From: an uncultured Gammaproteobacteria bacterium
GTDB taxonomy: Bacteria; Pseudomonadota; Gammaproteobacteria; Berkiellales; Berkiellaceae
Assembly (NCBI GenBank): GCA_902826485.1
Contig: CADEEZ010000012.1
Coordinates: 1-64,000 of the forward strand
Reading direction: 5' to 3'
Length of the DNA: 64,000 nucleotides
Shown: positions 27,902 to 38,286 of the stretch, piece after piece
Numbering within the stretch: position 1 is the stretch's first letter
Layout: every line of letters begins with the position of its first letter
Program-made: the position numbers and the translations under genes
Notes under the pieces: generated by a model
Databases searched by the model: none
What the model was told of the DNA's origin: nothing
The model's input: only the letters and a program-made list of their open reading frames with translations

Positions 27902-28177
27902 ATGCCAAAGGGGCAAACACTACAAGACCCTTTTCTTAATGCGCTGCGCAAAGAAAAGATTCCTGTATCGATTTATCTGGTCAATGGTATTAAATTACAA
28001 GGCCAAGTTGAGTCTTTCGATCAGTTTGTTGTTTTGCTAAAAAACAGCGTCAGCCAAATGGTCTATAAACATGCGATATCAACTGTGGTACCATCCAGGA
28101 ACTTGACCACAAAAATTAATATGCCAAATTCAAATGGCGATGATTTTGGTCACCACGAAGATGAAGAATTAGAATAA
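27902..28177 (+). CDS. hfq: RNA chaperone Hfq
   Basis: Hfq forms a hexameric ring that pairs small RNAs with mRNAs. The Sm1 motif lies in [20 protein letters not shown], with the conserved [19 protein letters not shown], and Sm2 in [12 protein letters not shown]. The start is ATG 27902, six bases after GGAGAGG; the upstream in-frame ATG at 27848 would add 18 poorly matching residues. The 91-residue protein has a short acidic tail (GHHEDEELE) rather than the long flexible tail of E. coli. hflX follows 37 bases on. Confidence 0.97.
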   Translation: MPKGQTLQDPFLNALRKEKIPVSIYLVNGIKLQGQVESFDQFVVLLKNSVSQMVYKHAISTVVPSRNLTTKINMPNSNGDDFGHHEDEELE

Positions 28178-28214
28178 TATCTGAGTTCAGATGGATAAGG
28201 CTGGAGGAATGTAG

Positions 28215-29501
28215 TTGTTTGAGCGCCCAAAAAGTGGCGAACGTGCCGTCCTTGTCCATGTCGATTTTCGCAAAGTAGTAGAAGCCACTCCTCACTTTCA
28301 AGAATTTCAAGAACTTGCTAAAGCTGCAGGGGCTGAAGTTGCGTTGTCTATGGAAGTCGTACGTGAGCGACCCGATCCCAAATTTTTTATTGGCACAGGT
28401 AAAGTTGAAGAACTTAATGAAGCCATTAAAAACTTAAAGGTTGAACTTGTCCTTTTTAACCACGATTTATCTCCTTCACAAGAACGAAATTTAGAAAAAG
28501 AACTTAAGTGTCGTGTGGTCTCTAGAACAGGCTTGATACTCGATATTTTTGCGAGCCGAGCCAGAACCTTCGAAGGAAAACTGCAAGTTGAATTAGCCCA
28601 GTTACAACACTTATCAACGCGTTTAATAAGAGGGTGGACACATCTTGAACGCCAAAAAGGCGGGATTGGTTTAAAGGGGCCGGGTGAAACACAACTCGAA
28701 ACCGATAGACGACTTCTCAGAAACAGAATTCAGATGATTCGTCAAAGATTGGGCCAAGTGCAATTGCAGCGCCAGCAAAATCGCCGTGCGCGTGTGAAGC
28801 AAGCCATCCCCACCGTCGCGATTGTCGGCTATACCAATGCAGGCAAATCGACTTTATTTAATCAATTAACGGGTGCTGACGTTTTTATTGCCAATCAAGT
28901 ATTTGCGACGCTGGATCCCACTGCGCGGACCATTACCTTGCCTGGTATTGGTCCCATTATGCTTGTCGATACAGTGGGCTTTATTCAAAATCTGCCTCAC
29001 ACCTTGGTTGATGCATTTCGTGCTACGCTAGAAGAGACCGCATTAGCAGATTTACTGATTCATGTGGTTGATGTGAGCAGTGAACATCAAGAAGATAATA
29101 TTAAGGCAGTAAACCAAGTATTAAATGAAATTGGGGCAAATGAAGTGCCTCAAATTTTGGTTTTAAATAAAGCCGATTTATTGGTTAACTCGAAATCAGT
29201 TATTGGGCTAGTTAAAGAAAAATCAGAAGGCGAAAATATTAGCCAATTAGCCAGAATATGGATTTCTGCGGTCAAAAAACAGGGCTTAGAAAAATTAAAA
29301 AACCTGATGGCAACCTATTTAAATGAAGATATGTTTGTGGCAGAAATTGATTTAGCGCCAAACGAAGGCGCATTTAGGGCAGCATTATACGATCTGAAGG
29401 CAGTAAAAACCGAGACCGATCTTGAAAAAGGCGGTTGGAAAATAGCCGTTAGATTAACCAAAACACAATGGCAAAAATTAAATCGTGAAAAAAGAGGCTA
29501 G
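28215..29501 (+). CDS. hflX: Ribosome-associated GTPase HflX (TTG start)
   Basis: HflX splits stalled 70S ribosomes, mainly under stress. The N-terminal domain begins FERPKSGERAVLVHVDF, as in other HflX proteins, and shows RTFEGKLQVELAQL and GGIGLKGPGETQLETDRR. The G domain has GYTNAGKSTLFN (G1), DTVGFI (G3) and LNKADL (G4). The best start is TTG 28215, seven bases after GGAGG. An ATG at 28209 is followed at once by TAG and lies between the ribosome-binding site and the TTG. Confidence 0.95.
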   Translation: MFERPKSGERAVLVHVDFRKVVEATPHFQEFQELAKAAGAEVALSMEVVRERPDPKFFIGTGKVEELNEAIKNLKVELVLFNHDLSPSQERNLEKELKCRVVSRTGLILDIFASRARTFEGKLQVELAQLQHLSTRLIRGWTHLERQKGGIGLKGPGETQLETDRRLLRNRIQMIRQRLGQVQLQRQQNRRARVKQAIPTVAIVGYTNAGKSTLFNQLTGADVFIANQVFATLDPTARTITLPGIGPIMLVDTVGFIQNLPHTLVDAFRATLEETALADLLIHVVDVSSEHQEDNIKAVNQVLNEIGANEVPQILVLNKADLLVNSKSVIGLVKEKSEGENISQLARIWISAVKKQGLEKLKNLMATYLNEDMFVAEIDLAPNEGAFRAALYDLKAVKTETDLEKGGWKIAVRLTKTQWQKLNREKRG

Positions 29502-29506
29502 AAAAT

Positions 29507-30682
29507 ATGGCTTGGAATGAAAACCCCAAATCGAATAAACCAGAAGGTCCGCCTGATCTAGAAGAAGCGCTTCGCCAGTTTCAAAAAAAATTACAAACCC
29601 TTTTTAGTGGTGGAAAAGCCCCTAAAGGGGATTTTGATTTAGAAAAGCATCTAACGGCTAAAAAGAATAGTTTTTGGTTGATTACCGGTGTGATACTGCT
29701 GGTGTATTTATTGAGTGGTATTTATGTTGTGCAACAAGCTGAGCGAGCTGTTGTCACCCGTTTTGGTAAATATGTTCGCACAGAATTGCCCGGACCCCAT
29801 TGGATTCCTTGGTTCATAGAAAGTCGCACGATTGAAAACGTAGAGCAGGTTTCTAATAGTGTGCATGGCGGTCAAATGCTCACCAAAGATGAAAACATTG
29901 TGAGTGCTGAAATTGCTGTGCAATACCGTATCAGCAATTTACAAGATTATTTATTTAATACCGTTTCGCCAAAAAGAACATTAGAACAAATTTCTGAAAG
30001 TGCCTTAAGACAAGTTGTGGGTCAATCGAGCCTCGATGAAGTTTTAACCACAGGTCGTGCCAAAATAGTCGTTGAAACTCGTAAGTTAATTCAAGCAGGG
30101 TTAGATTATTATAAAGCCGGTTTGGTGATATCGGATTTGGCGCTTCAGCAAACCAAAGCACCCGATGCGGTAAAAGAAGCCTTTGATGATGCCATTAAAG
30201 CGCAACAAGATGAAGACAGATCAGTGAATGAAGCAGAAGCTTATGAAAGAAAACATGTGCCGATTGCACAAGGTCAGGCAAGCCGAATTACGCAAGATGC
30301 TAAAGCCTATCAAGAACAAGCCGTGTTGATAGCCAAAGGGGATGCAGCCAAATTTTCTCTGCTTATTCCAGAATATCGCAGAGCACCGGATGTGACCCGC
30401 GAAAGAATGTATTTCGAAACGCTTGAAAAAATATACGGAAAATCGAATAAAATCATCTTAGATGTAGAAGGCGGCGGAAATCAAAATGTGATTTACCTTC
30501 CTATCGATAAAATGATGCAAAATTCGACTGCGAATAATCAAGCGGCTGTTAAAAAAGCGCTTGAGACGCAAGCAGAGAACACAAGCCAACCTTCTATATC
30601 GTCAAACAGCGGAAGGTTTGAAGAAAGAAGTGCTTCAGGCAGAGAATTAGAACGCAGTAAACGTTTGCGGGGTGAGTCATGA
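29507..30682 (+). CDS. hflK: FtsH protease modulator HflK
   Basis: HflK is a SPFH/prohibitin-type inner-membrane protein that, with HflC, forms a large cage around the AAA protease FtsH. It has a Pro/Gly-rich start, one membrane segment at about 50-68 (FWLITGVILLVYLLSGIYVV) and a long SPFH domain facing the periplasm, including VTRFGKYVRTELPGPHWIP and VQYRISNLQDYLFN. Its end is Ser/Gln-rich. It shares an ATGA overlap with hflC, so the two subunits are coupled. Order hfq-hflX-hflK-hflC is as in E. coli. Confidence 0.96.
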   Translation: MAWNENPKSNKPEGPPDLEEALRQFQKKLQTLFSGGKAPKGDFDLEKHLTAKKNSFWLITGVILLVYLLSGIYVVQQAERAVVTRFGKYVRTELPGPHWIPWFIESRTIENVEQVSNSVHGGQMLTKDENIVSAEIAVQYRISNLQDYLFNTVSPKRTLEQISESALRQVVGQSSLDEVLTTGRAKIVVETRKLIQAGLDYYKAGLVISDLALQQTKAPDAVKEAFDDAIKAQQDEDRSVNEAEAYERKHVPIAQGQASRITQDAKAYQEQAVLIAKGDAAKFSLLIPEYRRAPDVTRERMYFETLEKIYGKSNKIILDVEGGGNQNVIYLPIDKMMQNSTANNQAAVKKALETQAENTSQPSISSNSGRFEERSASGRELERSKRLRGES

Positions 30683-31614
30683 CAGGCGCATTTAGGCCTT
30701 TAAGCCTAGTTACTTTAGGAATTATTGGTACCGTGCTTTTTTTGAGCATGTACACAGTAAATGAAACAGAACGTGTGGTGGTGAATCGCTTAGGGCGATT
30801 AATTGTCGATGAAAAAACCAAACAACCCGAAGTCTTTATGCCGGGTTTGCATTTTAAAATGCCTTTAGTCGATAATATTTTGCGTTTTGATTATCGCATT
30901 CAAACATTGGCTATCCCTAACTCTCGTATTCCCACTTCTGAGAAAAAAGAATTAATCATTGATTTGTTCGCTAAATGGAAAATCCGTGATTTATCTAAAT
31001 TTTATCAGTCGACCAAAGGGGATATCCGAAACGCCGAAACATTATTAAGGCAAAAAGTCACCGAAGCCTTAAGAACTGAAATTGGCCGACGCAATTTAAA
31101 TAATGTGGTCTCGAATGAACGGCAAGCCGTTTTAGATATTTTGCGCGTGGAAGCCGATAAAACGGCCGAAACATTAGGCGTAAAAGTTGTCGATGTGCGT
31201 ATTGTTAGGCTGGATTTACCTGAAGAAGTGAATGAGTCGGTTTATAATTTAATGCGCACAGAGCGTCAACGTGTGGCCACCGAGCACCGTTCCCGAGGTC
31301 AAGCACGTGCTGAAGCCATTCGCGCGGATGCCGATGCGAAAGTGACCATCATAAAAGCAACAGCAGAAAATGAAGCCAAAACCATGCGTGGTACGGGCGA
31401 TGCGATTGCCGCTAAAATTTCAGCAGATGCCTATGGTCAAGATCAAGAATTTTATAGTTTTTATCGTAGTCTTGAAGCCTACAAAGAAGCATTTAATAAC
31501 GGCGAGTCAAATGACATGATGGTGCTTAAACCAGATGGCGACTTCTTTAAATACTTCCATAAGAAGAAAAATGGCAATGGCGCGCCTGCGTCAGCGTCTT
31601 CTCAAAAGAAATAG
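30679..31614 (+). CDS. hflC: FtsH protease modulator HflC
   Basis: HflC is the partner of HflK. Its membrane anchor is at about 5-25 (LSLVTLGIIGTVLFLSMYTV), followed by the SPFH domain (VVVNRLGRL, PGLHFKMPLVDN, DYRIQTLAIP) and a helical stalk (RGQARAEAIRADADAKVTII). It lacks the long N-terminal extension of HflK, as in other species. The Lys-rich end, HKKKNGNGAPASASSQKK, is specific to this lineage. It is the last coupled gene before a roughly 100-base gap to the DUF2065 gene. Confidence 0.96.
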   Translation: MTGAFRPLSLVTLGIIGTVLFLSMYTVNETERVVVNRLGRLIVDEKTKQPEVFMPGLHFKMPLVDNILRFDYRIQTLAIPNSRIPTSEKKELIIDLFAKWKIRDLSKFYQSTKGDIRNAETLLRQKVTEALRTEIGRRNLNNVVSNERQAVLDILRVEADKTAETLGVKVVDVRIVRLDLPEEVNESVYNLMRTERQRVATEHRSRGQARAEAIRADADAKVTIIKATAENEAKTMRGTGDAIAAKISADAYGQDQEFYSFYRSLEAYKEAFNNGESNDMMVLKPDGDFFKYFHKKKNGNGAPASASSQKK

Positions 31615-31716
31615 CGTAAAACCCTTCTCACAGTGACAGCACTCATGTTTGTCATGACGTAGGAGGGAATCCATCTTGGATGATTAAATTTAGCAGTGTA
31701 GTGAGTTGAGTAGTAT

Positions 31717-31914
31717 ATGGATAACCTTAATTTTATTCAGGCCATTGCCCTGGTTTTTATTTTTGAAGGCATGTTACCGTTTATTAGACCCACGATGTGG
31801 CGTAAATTCTTAACCATGATAATCGCGCAATCTGATAAATCCATGCGAGTGTATGGTCTTGTCAGTATGGTGATAGGCGTGGGCATATTGTATCTCGCTA
31901 ATATTGATGGGTAG
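31717..31914 (+). CDS. DUF2065 family small membrane protein (YjeT-like)
   Basis: This 65-residue protein has two membrane segments (about 8-22 and 43-61) and the family features FEGMLPFIRPTMWRKFL and VYGLVSMVIGVGILYL. Its function is unknown. YjeT lies between hflC and purA in E. coli, and the same position is kept here. Here, though, a convergent MFS gene has been inserted between it and purA. Confidence 0.88.
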   Translation: MDNLNFIQAIALVFIFEGMLPFIRPTMWRKFLTMIIAQSDKSMRVYGLVSMVIGVGILYLANIDG

Positions 31915-31935
31915 TTGGGATGGCTTGATGTTAAG

Positions 31936-33225
31936 TCATGAGGCTATTTCGAGTTGAGAGTTAGGTGCTTCTTTGATAAAAAATCCCCACAGTAGGGCTA
32001 CCATGCTTACCACGCAAACAGACATTAAATAATAAGCAATGGCATTCACCCCACCGGCATGTTCAATGAGCCACATACTTAAAATGGGTGCCATCCCCCC
32101 AAAAGCCACGGCGGTAAAATTCCAGCAAAACGAAACACTGGTCGCCCGAATATTCGTTGGAAAAGAGGCCGACACAAGCGGATTTAAAGTGCCTTCTGTC
32201 ATGCCAATCAGCGCCCCTAACATCAGAGACATGGCTAATATAGATGACGATTCACCGCCTTTCAGGGCATTAATAAACGGAATAGCAGCGCAAAAAATAC
32301 CGAGCGTACCCACTAAAATAATAAGTCTTTTATCAATTTTATCTGAAAGATAACCAAAAATGACCGTGGCAACGGTGTAGCTCATGACGGTAAATAAAAT
32401 AAATTTACCGGCCTCATGGCTAGTAAAGCTTAAAAAATCCATCATCATGGTTTTGCCATAAATAAACACAACGAAAAAAGACACTTGAGTGGTGAGGAAT
32501 ATCGCAAACAGGTTTAATAGGGTTGCTTTATGATTTTTAAACATTTCTTTGAGGGGATTGGCAACGAGGGTGTTGTTTTTTTTAGCAATGATAAAATCAT
32601 TGGTTTCGAGTAGATTTTTTCGCATATAATAAGCAACCATACTGCCTACCACGCTGATAAAAAAGGGCAAACGCCAGGCATAAGCATAAACCGTTTCTTC
32701 AGAAATAAACGATTCCACCAGAAAAATGGTGCAAGAACTTAACACTAAGCCCAGACCCACGCCAGTTAAAGCAATAGAACCAAAAAAACCGCGTTTATTC
32801 TGAGGAACCGATTCAAACAGATAAACACATGAGGTCCCAAACTCTCCGCCGAGCGCCACCCCTTGAAGTATTCTGAGCAATATCAGCAAAATAGGCGCAG
32901 CAAGCCCAATTTGCGCATAGGTGGGTAAACAGCCAATGCCCATAGTCGGGACAGACATAAGTAACATGGTGATCATCAGGGTTTGCTTTCTGCTGTACCT
33001 ATCTCCCATGTACCCAAAAATAATACCGCCAATAGGACGTGCGGCCAGACCAATGGCAAAAGTAGAAAAAGTCATTAACATAGCTATATAGTGATTTTCC
33101 ATGGGGAAAAACAGTTTACTGATAACCGTGGCAAAATAAGCATATAGCGTATATTCATACCATTCTAAAACATTCCCAATCGACGATGACAGCAAAGACT
33201 TAATGACGCTCTGAGACATGGGCAC
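31936..33225 (-). CDS. MFS transporter, metabolite:H+ symporter family (ProP-like)
   Basis: This protein of 429 residues and about twelve membrane spans begins with the family motif GNVLEWYEYTLYAYFATVIS. It has the loop-2/3 motif GYMGDRYSRKQTL and ARPIGGIIFGY, and the later GYLSDKIDKR. These features place it among the ProP/ShiA-type proton symporters for betaine, proline, dicarboxylates or similar compounds; the substrate cannot be read from the sequence. Relatives are numerous in Legionellales and Rickettsiales. It interrupts the conserved DUF2065-purA order on the opposite strand, which suggests insertion. Confidence 0.88.
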   Translation of the reverse strand: MPMSQSVIKSLLSSSIGNVLEWYEYTLYAYFATVISKLFFPMENHYIAMLMTFSTFAIGLAARPIGGIIFGYMGDRYSRKQTLMITMLLMSVPTMGIGCLPTYAQIGLAAPILLILLRILQGVALGGEFGTSCVYLFESVPQNKRGFFGSIALTGVGLGLVLSSCTIFLVESFISEETVYAYAWRLPFFISVVGSMVAYYMRKNLLETNDFIIAKKNNTLVANPLKEMFKNHKATLLNLFAIFLTTQVSFFVVFIYGKTMMMDFLSFTSHEAGKFILFTVMSYTVATVIFGYLSDKIDKRLIILVGTLGIFCAAIPFINALKGGESSSILAMSLMLGALIGMTEGTLNPLVSASFPTNIRATSVSFCWNFTAVAFGGMAPILSMWLIEHAGGVNAIAYYLMSVCVVSMVALLWGFFIKEAPNSQLEIAS

Positions 33226-33374
33226 GCTCCTAAAAAAGGGGATAGTTTCATTTTATAATAAAAAACAACAGTTATAAAACTAACGTTTGTTTGGCCTTGA
33301 TTAGCTTGTTTTTAGGCATCAGTATATTATACCTAGCGAATTTTGATATTTAGTGATAGAGGAAGTTGAGTTAA

Positions 33375-34670
<1,296 letters not shown>

Positions 34671-34703
34671 GGGTTAGCACGTTTATTGATTCAATTGGGG
34701 AAA

Positions 34704-34790
34704 TGGTGCCGAGGAGAGGACTTGAACCTCCACGGGGTTTCCCCCACAAGCATCTGAAGCTTGCGTGTCTACCAATTTCACCACCTCGGC
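34704..34790 (-). tRNA. tRNA-Leu (anticodon CAG)
   Basis: Read on the minus strand, this is an 87-base tRNA with acceptor GCCGAGG/CCTCGGC, an encoded 3' ACCA, the D arm, an anticodon stem CAAGC/GCTTG with loop TTCAGAT, a long class II variable arm (GGGG-GAAA-CCCC) and the TTCAAGT T loop. Anticodon CAG reads CUG. It lies between purA and rnr, both on the plus strand, so it is antisense to any read-through from purA. Confidence 0.96.
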
Positions 34791-34839
34791 GTGTGGCATT
34801 GAAACTTAATTTAACACAATATGGAAAATATTAATAAAC

Positions 34840-37281
34840 GTGAGCAAAGAAAAAAAAGCAAGTGGGTCGCCAGATCCATTTTTTAGCAGGGAAGCTGAGA
34901 AATATACCAATCCTATCGCCAGTCGAGAACACATCTTAGCTTTATTAAGTGAACAAAAAGACCCGCTATTGCGAAAGAAAATAGAAAAAAAATTAGGGAT
35001 TAAAACAGAAGAGGCCCAAGAAGGCCTTAGACGTAGGTTAAAAGCCATGATGCGGGATGGGCAAATCCTCAGAACCCGTTCTGGGTATGTGAGCATAGAC
35101 GGTGAGCATGAATTGGTTTCCGATCTCGAAACCAAACTAAATTTTGATAAAGACGGCAAACCTTTTGTCAGTGTCAGCGGTGAAAAACTATGGCTCAGTT
35201 ATCGCTTGGCGCAAGGCTTATTCGAAGGCGATATCGTTAAAGTTAAAATCGTTCAAGAAACAGCAGATAAAAAATATGCGAGCTTAGTCGGGTTAGTAAC
35301 GGCCATTGAACCTAAAATGATAGGCACCGTGATAAACGATAATGGCTATATTTATGTTCTGCCTATCGATAAAAGATATCAACGTGATATTTTAGTTTAC
35401 CCTGTACCTGAAGAAATTGAACATCTCAAAGACAAAGAAATTGTCGAAGTGACTTTGTCACGCACGCCTGTAGACTTACCTAATCGACTACAAAAAAAGC
35501 TGGAACCCGATCAATGGATTGGTCAAATTTCGGCTATTTTAGGTGATCCGAAAAAAGCAGGGTTTGAAATAGAGTGGGCCATTCATAAATTTAATTTGCC
35601 CACAGAATGGAAAAAACCGGTTCTTGATTTTACTAAAAAAATCCCTAAAAAAATTCCGGCTTCTGTTTATGAAACACGCGCTGATCTCACGGCCATGCCA
35701 TTTGTGACCATCGATGGCGAAGATGCCAAAGATTTTGATGATGCGGTTTATTGTACTAAGCGCGAGAAAGATTATATTTTATATGTGGCCATTGCCGATG
35801 TGAGTCATTATGTGACACCCGGATCGCCTTTAGACACAGAAGCAAAAACCAGAGGAAATTCAACTTATTTCCCCGGTTTAGCCATTCCCATGTTACCTGA
35901 AGTCTTGTCTAACGGATTGTGTTCGCTTAAGCCCGATGAAGACAGATTAGCGATGGTGGCGGAAATCAGAATCGATTTTGAAGGGGCGGTTAAACGCAGT
36001 CGTTTTTATCCTGCCGTGATTTGTTCTAAAGCCAGATTAACGTATACCGAAGTGGCGGGTATGCTCAACGAAAATCCACATGTACTGCAACAACACGCGA
36101 CCATTGTCGAACATATCATCGAACTAAACGCGCTGTATGAATTATTAAATAAACAACGCGAACATCGTGCGGCACTAGATTTTAACACCGTTGAAACCAA
36201 AATCTATTTTGATCTCAAGGGCAAAGTAGAAAGCATTCGACCCAGCGTCAGGCTGATTTCTCATAAAATCATTGAAGAATGCATGTTGGTTGCCAACGTC
36301 TGTGCGGCCAAATTATTAAAAAAACACAAAGAACCGACATTATATCGCGTTCATGAAGGCCCTTCGGTTGAAAAATTAACTGCCCTAAGAGCCTTTTTAT
36401 CAGAATTAGGCGTGGATATGCCCGGTGCCAAAAGCCCTACGCCCCATGATTACAAAAAAGTATTAGAAGCCGTAAAAGACAGAGAAGATGCGCATATTAT
36501 CGAAACCGTGTTATTGCGTTCGCTTTCACAAGCAGAGTATATACCTGCTAGCAGGGGGCATTTCGGTTTAGCTTATGATGCCTATGCCCATTTTACTTCG
36601 CCTATTCGTCGTTATCCCGATTTATTAGTGCATCGCGGTATTAAACATATTTTAGCTAAAATCGAGCGCGAAAAAACCACAGAGCCAGAAGTGATTTCTG
36701 CTGAGCACGCGGCTGAAAATAAAGCGGTTGTTTTAAAATCGTGGGAAGAAACAGGCTTGCAATGCTCCACCACAGAACGACGTTCTGATGAAGCCTCTCG
36801 CTTTGCCATCAGTGCCTTAAAATGCGAATACATGAGCAACAAAGTAGGTGAGGTTTACGATGGTAAAATCACAGGGGTTGCTAGCTTTGGTTTATTTGTT
36901 GAATTAAAAGCCGTATTTATTGAAGGCCTGATTCATATTACCCGTTTAGGCGAAGAATATTTTGTTTTCGAACCCTATAAACATCGTTTAATTGGTGAAC
37001 GTTCACGAACGATTTATCAATTGGGTGATAATGTTAAAGTGCAAGTCGCCAGGGTCGATAAATTAGATCAAAAAATCGATTTAGAATTAATTTTAGATGA
37101 AACTGAGCATGCAGAAATTGCAGACAAAATCAGTAAAGCTAAAATTGAGGCTAAAAATAAGCCTAAAGACGCAACAAAAAATGCACCCAAAAATAAAGGT
37201 AAAACACCGCCTCCGAAGGCGCGTGGCAAGAAAAAATCAAACCCTCGGAAAAAAACAGCCCGAAAACCTAAGGGCGATTAA
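34840..37281 (+). CDS. rnr: Ribonuclease R
   Basis: RNase R is a processive 3'-to-5' exonuclease that degrades structured RNA and takes part in rRNA and tmRNA quality control. The N-terminal helix-turn-helix shows SREAEKYTNPIASREHIL, as in E. coli. Two cold-shock-type domains come next, then the RNB centre with VTIDGEDAKDFDDAVYC, then an S1 domain at about 663-740 and a Lys-rich tail (GKTPPPKARGKKKSNPRKK). GTG 34840 is the start that keeps the conserved N-terminus; an ATG at 34821 is out of frame. rlmB follows as usual. Confidence 0.96.
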   Translation: MSKEKKASGSPDPFFSREAEKYTNPIASREHILALLSEQKDPLLRKKIEKKLGIKTEEAQEGLRRRLKAMMRDGQILRTRSGYVSIDGEHELVSDLETKLNFDKDGKPFVSVSGEKLWLSYRLAQGLFEGDIVKVKIVQETADKKYASLVGLVTAIEPKMIGTVINDNGYIYVLPIDKRYQRDILVYPVPEEIEHLKDKEIVEVTLSRTPVDLPNRLQKKLEPDQWIGQISAILGDPKKAGFEIEWAIHKFNLPTEWKKPVLDFTKKIPKKIPASVYETRADLTAMPFVTIDGEDAKDFDDAVYCTKREKDYILYVAIADVSHYVTPGSPLDTEAKTRGNSTYFPGLAIPMLPEVLSNGLCSLKPDEDRLAMVAEIRIDFEGAVKRSRFYPAVICSKARLTYTEVAGMLNENPHVLQQHATIVEHIIELNALYELLNKQREHRAALDFNTVETKIYFDLKGKVESIRPSVRLISHKIIEECMLVANVCAAKLLKKHKEPTLYRVHEGPSVEKLTALRAFLSELGVDMPGAKSPTPHDYKKVLEAVKDREDAHIIETVLLRSLSQAEYIPASRGHFGLAYDAYAHFTSPIRRYPDLLVHRGIKHILAKIEREKTTEPEVISAEHAAENKAVVLKSWEETGLQCSTTERRSDEASRFAISALKCEYMSNKVGEVYDGKITGVASFGLFVELKAVFIEGLIHITRLGEEYFVFEPYKHRLIGERSRTIYQLGDNVKVQVARVDKLDQKIDLELILDETEHAEIADKISKAKIEAKNKPKDATKNAPKNKGKTPPPKARGKKKSNPRKKTARKPKGD

Positions 37282-37375
37282 GTTAAAGTGATTCAAGTTG
37301 ATTTGTTAACATCGCTAAGTTAACATTTCAAGCTTGATAACATAGTTGGTTAATAGCAGGTAAAAAATAACCCTT

Positions 37376-38200
37376 ATGGCTTATATTTATGGCATTCATG
37401 CAGTATTAGCATTATTAAAAAATAGCCCGTCTAAGGCTGAGCAAATTTATCTACTCGATAAACATAGCAACAAAACCAATCCTGCTTATCGTGAAATCAT
37501 CGATTTAATTCAGGCCAATGGCCTGTCTTCAGGTTTAAAAACAAAAAAAGAGCTAGATAACTTAGCTACTGGTGGTAATCATCAAGGTATCGTCGTTAAA
37601 ACCCGACTTGTTGAGTCAACCGCTTTAGGTAAAAAATCAGAGTTATCCGAACAGGCACTGATTCAATGGGTAAAACATTCCACAGGGCAATTGGCCGATG
37701 ACGAATTTATTACTGAAGATTTTCCTAAAGATCGTAAACAACCCGTCTTAATTTTAATATTAGATGGGGTCGAAGATCCGCATAATTTAGGTGCGTGTAT
37801 GCGTAGTGCAGAGGCATTAGGTGTCATGGCCGTTGTGGTACCTAAGCATGGCTCTGTGAAAAACACCGCGGTGGTCAGCAAAGTTGCTTCTGGAGCAATG
37901 GAAGTATTGCCTTTAGTGGTGGTCACGAATCTTGCCTATTTTATAGAGCAAATTAAATCGGCAGGCGTGTGGATAGTGGGAGCGAGTCACGAGGCGACGC
38001 AATCAGTTTATCAATATGATTTTAAAGGGCCAGTAGGCATTGTTTTAGGCGGAGAGGGCAAAGGCCTTCGACGCTTAACGCAAGAACTATGCGACAGTCT
38101 AGTAAAAATTCCCATGATGGGCACGGTCAGCAGCTTGAATGTCTCTGTGGCAACAGGGATTACCCTGTATGAAGCACAAAGACAAAGGCTTTCTAAATAA
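37376..38200 (+). CDS. rlmB: 23S rRNA (guanosine-2'-O-)-methyltransferase RlmB
   Basis: RlmB methylates the ribose of G2251 in the peptidyl-transferase loop of 23S rRNA. It starts with the substrate-binding domain (YGIHAVLALL), and the SPOUT domain has LDGVEDPHNLGACMRSAEAL, GIVLGGEGKGLRRL and the knot SSLNVSVATGITLYEA. At 274 residues it is about 30 longer than E. coli RlmB. The extra part is a polar insert at roughly 85-120, between the two domains (IQWVKHSTGQLADDEFITED). rnr lies directly upstream, as in E. coli. Confidence 0.95.
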   Translation: MAYIYGIHAVLALLKNSPSKAEQIYLLDKHSNKTNPAYREIIDLIQANGLSSGLKTKKELDNLATGGNHQGIVVKTRLVESTALGKKSELSEQALIQWVKHSTGQLADDEFITEDFPKDRKQPVLILILDGVEDPHNLGACMRSAEALGVMAVVVPKHGSVKNTAVVSKVASGAMEVLPLVVVTNLAYFIEQIKSAGVWIVGASHEATQSVYQYDFKGPVGIVLGGEGKGLRRLTQELCDSLVKIPMMGTVSSLNVSVATGITLYEAQRQRLSK

Positions 38201-38217
38201 ATAAAATTCAAAAAGCG

Positions 38218-38284
38218 CTCAAATCCCCCCGCTCACATCCGCCGTCACGTCGAAGCCTGAGCGTAGACGGACGAGGGGATTGAG
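38218..38284. repeat. Inverted repeat downstream of rlmB
   Basis: The ends CTCAAATCCCC and GGGGATTGAG pair, with one bulge, around a 46-base interior that holds CCGTC and AGACGG and the bases GAGCGTAGAC. It lies between the convergent ends of rlmB and a double-glycine peptide gene and could act as a terminator for both. The AATCCCCCC end and the GCGTAGAC core link it to the repeats at 16848 and 8994. Confidence 0.65.
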
Positions 38285-38286
38285 TT

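Noticed and set aside
31620-31716. Further palindrome unit before the DUF2065 gene
   Set aside because: Only short complementary stretches such as ATCCATCTTGGAT are present; it does not match the repeat family.
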